Below, one piece after another: positions 61,216-64,000 of a stretch of DNA of 64,000 bases (its first letter is position 1; each line of letters opens with the position of its first letter). A program made the translations under genes and the position numbers. The stretch spans positions 372,001 through 436,000 of the forward strand of contig NZ_JANRHG010000001.1 in assembly GCF_024733845.1 (NCBI RefSeq), in the 5' to 3' direction. Origin of the DNA: Neomoorella sulfitireducens (GTDB lineage Bacteria > Bacillota > DSM-521 > Neomoorellales > Neomoorellaceae). The notes below the pieces were generated by a model. That model saw only the letters and a program-made list of their open reading frames with translations, did not search any database and was not told the DNA's origin.

Positions 61216-61947
61216 TCAACCCCTTTCCCGGGCCTGCCGCAGCACCGCCAACATAAACTTCGGCAGGGCCAGGGTTCTTTTGACCCTGGCCGGCTCCCGG
61301 AGCACCCGGTACAGCCATTCCAGGTTCAGCCGCTGCACCCAGGCCGGTGCCCGCTGCACCCGCCCCGCCAGGACGTCGAAGCTGCCGCCCACGCCCATGG
61401 CCACCGGCACGCCGAGTTCCTCCAGGTGGGCGGCGATCCAGTATTCCTGCCTGGGGGCGCCCAGGCCCACCAGGAGGATGTGGGGCCGTGCCGCCTTGAT
61501 GGCCTCTACAAGGGACGGTATTTCCCCGGGCGTCAGGTAGCCGTGGCAGGTGCCGGCCACCGTAAGGCCCGGATGCTCCCTTTGCAGCCTCGCGGCCGCC
61601 TCCCCGGCCACGCCGGGGGCGGCGCCGTAGAGGAAAAAGCGCCAGCCCCGGCGCGCTCCTTCGGCCGCCAGGGCCTGGATGAGGTCGATGCCCGTAACCC
61701 GTTCCGGCAGCGGCGTCCCGAGCTTCCTGGCCGCCCAGAGGATGCCGGCGCCGTCGGCCGTCACCAGGTGGGCACGGTTGATTACGGCCTGGAGTCCCGG
61801 CTCGCGGCAGGCCCGGTAGGCGATTTCCGCGTTCAGGGTCACCACGTGGTGGGGGGTGCCGGCCGCGATAAACCCTGCCACCCTGGACACCGCCCCGGCC
61901 AGGGTAAGGGCGTCGACGCGGTTGCCCAGGACATAGCAATTTGACAT
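61216..61947 (-). CDS. WecG/TagA/CpsF-family glycosyltransferase
   Basis: 243 residues. Family motif VTLNAEIAYRACREPGLQ, TADGAGILWAARKLGTPLPE near the start, VAGTCHGYLTPGE, and ILLVGLGAPRQEYWIAAHLE. It transfers N-acetylmannosamine to a lipid-linked sugar in wall teichoic acid or secondary polymer synthesis. The SLH domains of the next protein bind such polymers, so the pairing fits. AAGGAGACGGGAATATT precedes the ATG. Confidence 0.93.
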   Translation of the reverse strand: MSNCYVLGNRVDALTLAGAVSRVAGFIAAGTPHHVVTLNAEIAYRACREPGLQAVINRAHLVTADGAGILWAARKLGTPLPERVTGIDLIQALAAEGARRGWRFFLYGAAPGVAGEAAARLQREHPGLTVAGTCHGYLTPGEIPSLVEAIKAARPHILLVGLGAPRQEYWIAAHLEELGVPVAMGVGGSFDVLAGRVQRAPAWVQRLNLEWLYRVLREPARVKRTLALPKFMLAVLRQARERG

Positions 61948-62010
61948 AATATTCCCGTCTCCTTAAAAAGGGGTATTAACTGCCGCCCCGGGGCGACAGC
62001 CGCGCCCTCC

Positions 62011-62970
62011 TCACCGCAGGTTGGGAATGGCGGCCAGGATTTCCGCCAGCTTTGCCTGGTCGACCAGGTAATAGCTGATGCCGTCGACATACCTGCCTTC
62101 TCCGGGAAGCATGTATGAGTTTACGGCGCCCGCATCCAAATCCTTCATGCTCCACGCCAGGGAAAGCATTTCCTTTGCGCCCAGGTTGGTCGTGACTTCC
62201 TGGCTGATTTCATTGACCAGTTTCGGGATTTTGGGGATGGTGCTCAGTTTCAAGGTCTGGTCGAGGAGGGCCTTCAAGAATTTCTGCTGGCGGGCGATCC
62301 TGGTGATGTCTCCCTCGGGATCATTGCGGTAGCGCACGTAGCCCAGGGCGTCGTAGCCGTTAAGGCGCTGCAGCCCCGGCTGGAGGTTAATGCCCTCTTC
62401 CGGGTAATACATGCGCTTGTCTACTTCAATTTCGACGCCGCCGAGGATATCGATAATTTTTTCAAACCCCTGGAAGTCGACTTCCACATACTTCTCGATA
62501 TGGGTGCCCAGGAAGCCGTTGATGGTGTCCATGAGCAGTTTGGGGCCGCCGAAGGCATGGGCGGCGTTGATCTTGTCATAGCCGTGGCCGGGTATTTTTA
62601 CCCGGGTGTCCCGCGGTATGGAGAGGAGGTCGACTGCGGGTTTCCCGGGGTCGAGGACCGCCAGGATAATTGTGTCGGACCGGGAGGGTTCATCGGGCTC
62701 GCGCCGGTCCACGCCTATGAGCAGGATGGTCTGGGGCTGGTTAAGCGCCGCCCCGGCCGGGTTGCTGCCGTCTTCATCGCCCCGGCCGGTCGACAGCCCC
62801 CCGGCCAGCCAGATGTTGGCCAGGTGGTAGCCGGCAAGGGCGAAGACGCCGAAGGTAAAAAAGGCCAGCATTAACAAGCCGAGTAGCAAAGGAAGGGAGC
62901 TGCGGCGGCGCCGGGCTACCGCCTGCCCTTCACCCCAGAATTCAGTTTGATAGCGGTCTGATGTCGCCAT
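62011..62970 (-). CDS. LCP-family (LytR-CpsA-Psr) cell-wall ligase
   Basis: 319 residues from ATG at 62970, eight bases after GGAGG. An N-terminal cytoplasmic part, one transmembrane helix (about 30-52) and the LCP domain with ILLIGVDRREPDEPSRSDTI, LSIPRDTRVKIPGHGYDKIN and AHAFGGPKLLMDTINGFLG. It attaches polymers to peptidoglycan from a lipid carrier. First gene of the envelope operon, and preceded by a candidate ECF promoter. Confidence 0.92.
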   Translation of the reverse strand: MATSDRYQTEFWGEGQAVARRRRSSLPLLLGLLMLAFFTFGVFALAGYHLANIWLAGGLSTGRGDEDGSNPAGAALNQPQTILLIGVDRREPDEPSRSDTIILAVLDPGKPAVDLLSIPRDTRVKIPGHGYDKINAAHAFGGPKLLMDTINGFLGTHIEKYVEVDFQGFEKIIDILGGVEIEVDKRMYYPEEGINLQPGLQRLNGYDALGYVRYRNDPEGDITRIARQQKFLKALLDQTLKLSTIPKIPKLVNEISQEVTTNLGAKEMLSLAWSMKDLDAGAVNSYMLPGEGRYVDGISYYLVDQAKLAEILAAIPNLR

Positions 62971-62989
62971 GGGTTCTGCCTCCAAACAT

Positions 62990-63018
62990 ATAGACGATGG
63001 AATTGCCTTACTGGTTCC
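62990..63018 (-). promoter_or_regulatory. Candidate ECF-type promoter of the envelope operon
   Basis: On the minus strand GGAACCA (63012-63018) and TCTAT (62990-62994), 17 bases apart, match GGAAC-N18-GTCTA like the two other sites near 54.7 and 54.95 kb. The leader to the ATG at 62970 is short (about 15 bases), yet it still includes the GGAGG ribosome site. Confidence 0.6.
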
Positions 63019-63208
63019 ACCGGTATGCAGGATTTTTTCCCGGGCAAAGCAATGGGCGCCCTGACGCGCCCTCTATATGTTCCTGCCGCACCGGCCCCAA
63101 GGTCGTCCCGTTTATCAGGATTTAATTCGACACCCGGAATGTGATTCCTGTTAGTAATTTTTTTCTCCTGACGAGGGCAAATAATTGCAATTTTTTTTCA
63201 AGCTATAA

Positions 63209-63238
63209 TTCACAAAGTACACGTCTTTATGATATAAT
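63209..63238 (+). promoter_or_regulatory. Promoter of the small-protein gene
   Basis: TTCACA (63209-63214) and TATAAT (63233-63238) with an 18-base spacer, in an AT-rich intergenic stretch of about 150 bases. The leader to the ATG at 63337 is about 90 bases. Confidence 0.65.
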
Positions 63239-63336
63239 AAAAACGGGGATAGCGAGAGATACTATTTAGTAAAAGCCTTTAGTTTCCTGCAATTCCCCCG
63301 TTTTACTTATTTATTACGAAGAAGGGAGGTACAGAA

Positions 63337-63522
63337 ATGTTAAAGGACATCCAGCGCAATCTCCTCCGCGAACGCAAGGCGCTCTTGGAACAGTGGGCCT
63401 ATGCCTCGGAAAGAGAACGGCCCCACCTGCTCGTCAGGATTATGGACATCGACGAGCAGCTTGAACTGGGCAAAAGCAAAAGCAAGCCCAGAGCCAGGCT
63501 TCCCAAGCGAAATGTGGTCTAG
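63337..63522 (+). CDS. Small basic protein of unknown function
   Basis: 61 residues, mostly helical and rich in Arg, Lys and Glu (MLKDIQRNLLRERKALLEQW, KPRARLPKRNVV). Start ATG after GGGAGGT; own promoter and terminator. The pattern does not match a named family I can identify. The conserved-looking charged helix and basic tail suggest nucleic-acid or protein binding, but this is speculation. Confidence 0.7.
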   Translation: MLKDIQRNLLRERKALLEQWAYASERERPHLLVRIMDIDEQLELGKSKSKPRARLPKRNVV

Positions 63523-63530
63523 GAGGAGCA

Positions 63531-63560
63531 AAAGGCGCGGTATTGCAACCGCGCTTTTTT
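63531..63560 (+). terminator. Terminator of the small-protein gene
   Basis: Stem GCGCGGT/ACCGCGC with loop ATTGCA, then six T residues (63555-63560). Confidence 0.87.
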
Positions 63561-63610
63561 CGTGATTGCCGGCCCGGCGGGCGCGGCAACGGGGGGACGA
63601 CGCAGCGGCT

Positions 63611-64000
63611 TCAGGCCGCGGGTCCCCCCGGAACGCCGTCCGGGCTGCCGATCCCGCGGAGGATGATTGCCGCTGCTTCGGCGGCGATGGCGTCCGGGCT
63701 GTAGCTTGTCTCGCCGTTGAAGACGACCTGGTGCCCCAGGGATAAAATAAAACCGGTTATGAGGCCGGCCGCCAGCCGGGGCGGTACCGGCCGCATCTCA
63801 CCCCGCCCGGCGGCTGCCTGGAGATAGGCTTCCAGGCGCCGGAGCATTTCCTCTTTGGCCGCAAGGAGCAGCTTCTGGGTAGCGGCGTCGATGGGCGGGT
63901 GATCGCTTAAGAGAATTCTGGCAATTTCCCGGTTCGCCTGGAAGTAGCCCAGGTTCTCCCGGAAAAAACGCTCTACGAAACCGGCCAGGGTTGGCTCCCG
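63611..64000 (-). CDS. TetR-family regulator, C-terminal part (runs off window)
   Basis: The minus-strand frame is open to the window edge; visible residues (about 129) include PTLAGFVERFFRENLGYFQA, then ILLSDHPPIDAATQKLLL and LAAGLITGFILSLGHQVVFN. This resembles the ligand-binding domain of TetR/AcrR proteins; the DNA-binding N-terminus would lie beyond the window. Confidence 0.75.
   Translation of the reverse strand, partial: REPTLAGFVERFFRENLGYFQANREIARILLSDHPPIDAATQKLLLAAKEEMLRRLEAYLQAAAGRGEMRPVPPRLAAGLITGFILSLGHQVVFNGETSYSPDAIAAEAAAIILRGIGSPDGVPGGPAA

Noticed and set aside
60700-61944. Plus-strand frame of 414 residues opposite protease and WecG genes
   Set aside because: It overlaps the opposite strand of two well-supported genes and reads as low-complexity Pro/Arg/Gly.

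Overview
The window looks like chromosome of a GC-rich, thermophilic, acetogenic Firmicute of the Moorella/Neomoorella type. This is inferred from gene content; no database was searched. The main pointers are a selenocysteine-containing formate dehydrogenase of 898 residues with the UGA at codon 358, flanked by NuoE/NuoF-type subunits, a four-subunit 2-oxoacid:ferredoxin oxidoreductase, many clostridial Fe-S enzymes, and surface proteins with SLH or copper-amine-oxidase-N stalk domains.

Layout: 1-1.7 kb holds the start of glucose-6-phosphate dehydrogenase and a Bcr/CflA-type exporter. 2.0 kb is a tRNA-Gly with its own promoter and terminator. 2.07-19.6 kb is one long minus-strand cluster for a 6-deoxyhexose, most likely L-rhamnose. 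In transcription order it encodes a DeoR regulator, a sugar ABC importer, a TIM-barrel sugar isomerase, a class II aldolase, bacterial microcompartment (BMC) shell proteins, a CoA-acylating aldehyde dehydrogenase, a PduS-like flavo-Fe-S protein, PduL, an acetate-kinase-family enzyme, rhamnulokinase and a ribulokinase-like kinase. The logic is import, isomerisation, phosphorylation and aldol cleavage to DHAP plus lactaldehyde, then oxidation of the aldehyde in the shell to an acyl-CoA, an acyl-phosphate and finally acid plus ATP. No diol dehydratase or glycyl-radical enzyme is present.

19.8-20.1 kb is a Lys-Glu-Asp tRNA operon. 20.7-25.8 kb is a GntR-linked lactate oxidation cluster (a fused LutB-LutA, LutC, a GlcF-like Fe-S protein and a stump of GlcD). 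26-29 kb holds purA and a COG2509-type flavoprotein. 29-37 kb is a candidate sigma-54 regulon: a diverged aconitase/LeuC-like protein, a GntP-type permease, four oxidoreductase subunits behind a near-perfect -24/-12 promoter, and a divergent PrpR-type enhancer-binding regulator. 37.2-42.4 kb is the formate dehydrogenase operon.

42.4-57.4 kb is more accessory: a hydroxyacid oxidase, a CtpA protease, two MNT/HEPN modules in which the HEPN gene is broken, a DUF815 ATPase, an Rpn-like nuclease, a TolC-family protein, an AT-richer surface protein, an ECF sigma/anti-sigma pair, and PIN/Phd antitoxin-toxin remnants. 57.5-63 kb is a cell-envelope operon (LCP ligase, WecG/TagA glycosyltransferase, SLH-anchored subtilase). 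Three promoters sharing GGAAC-N18-GTCTA precede the ECF sigma gene, the AT-richer surface protein and the envelope operon, which suggests a local cell-surface regulon. The window ends in a small-protein gene and a partial TetR regulator.
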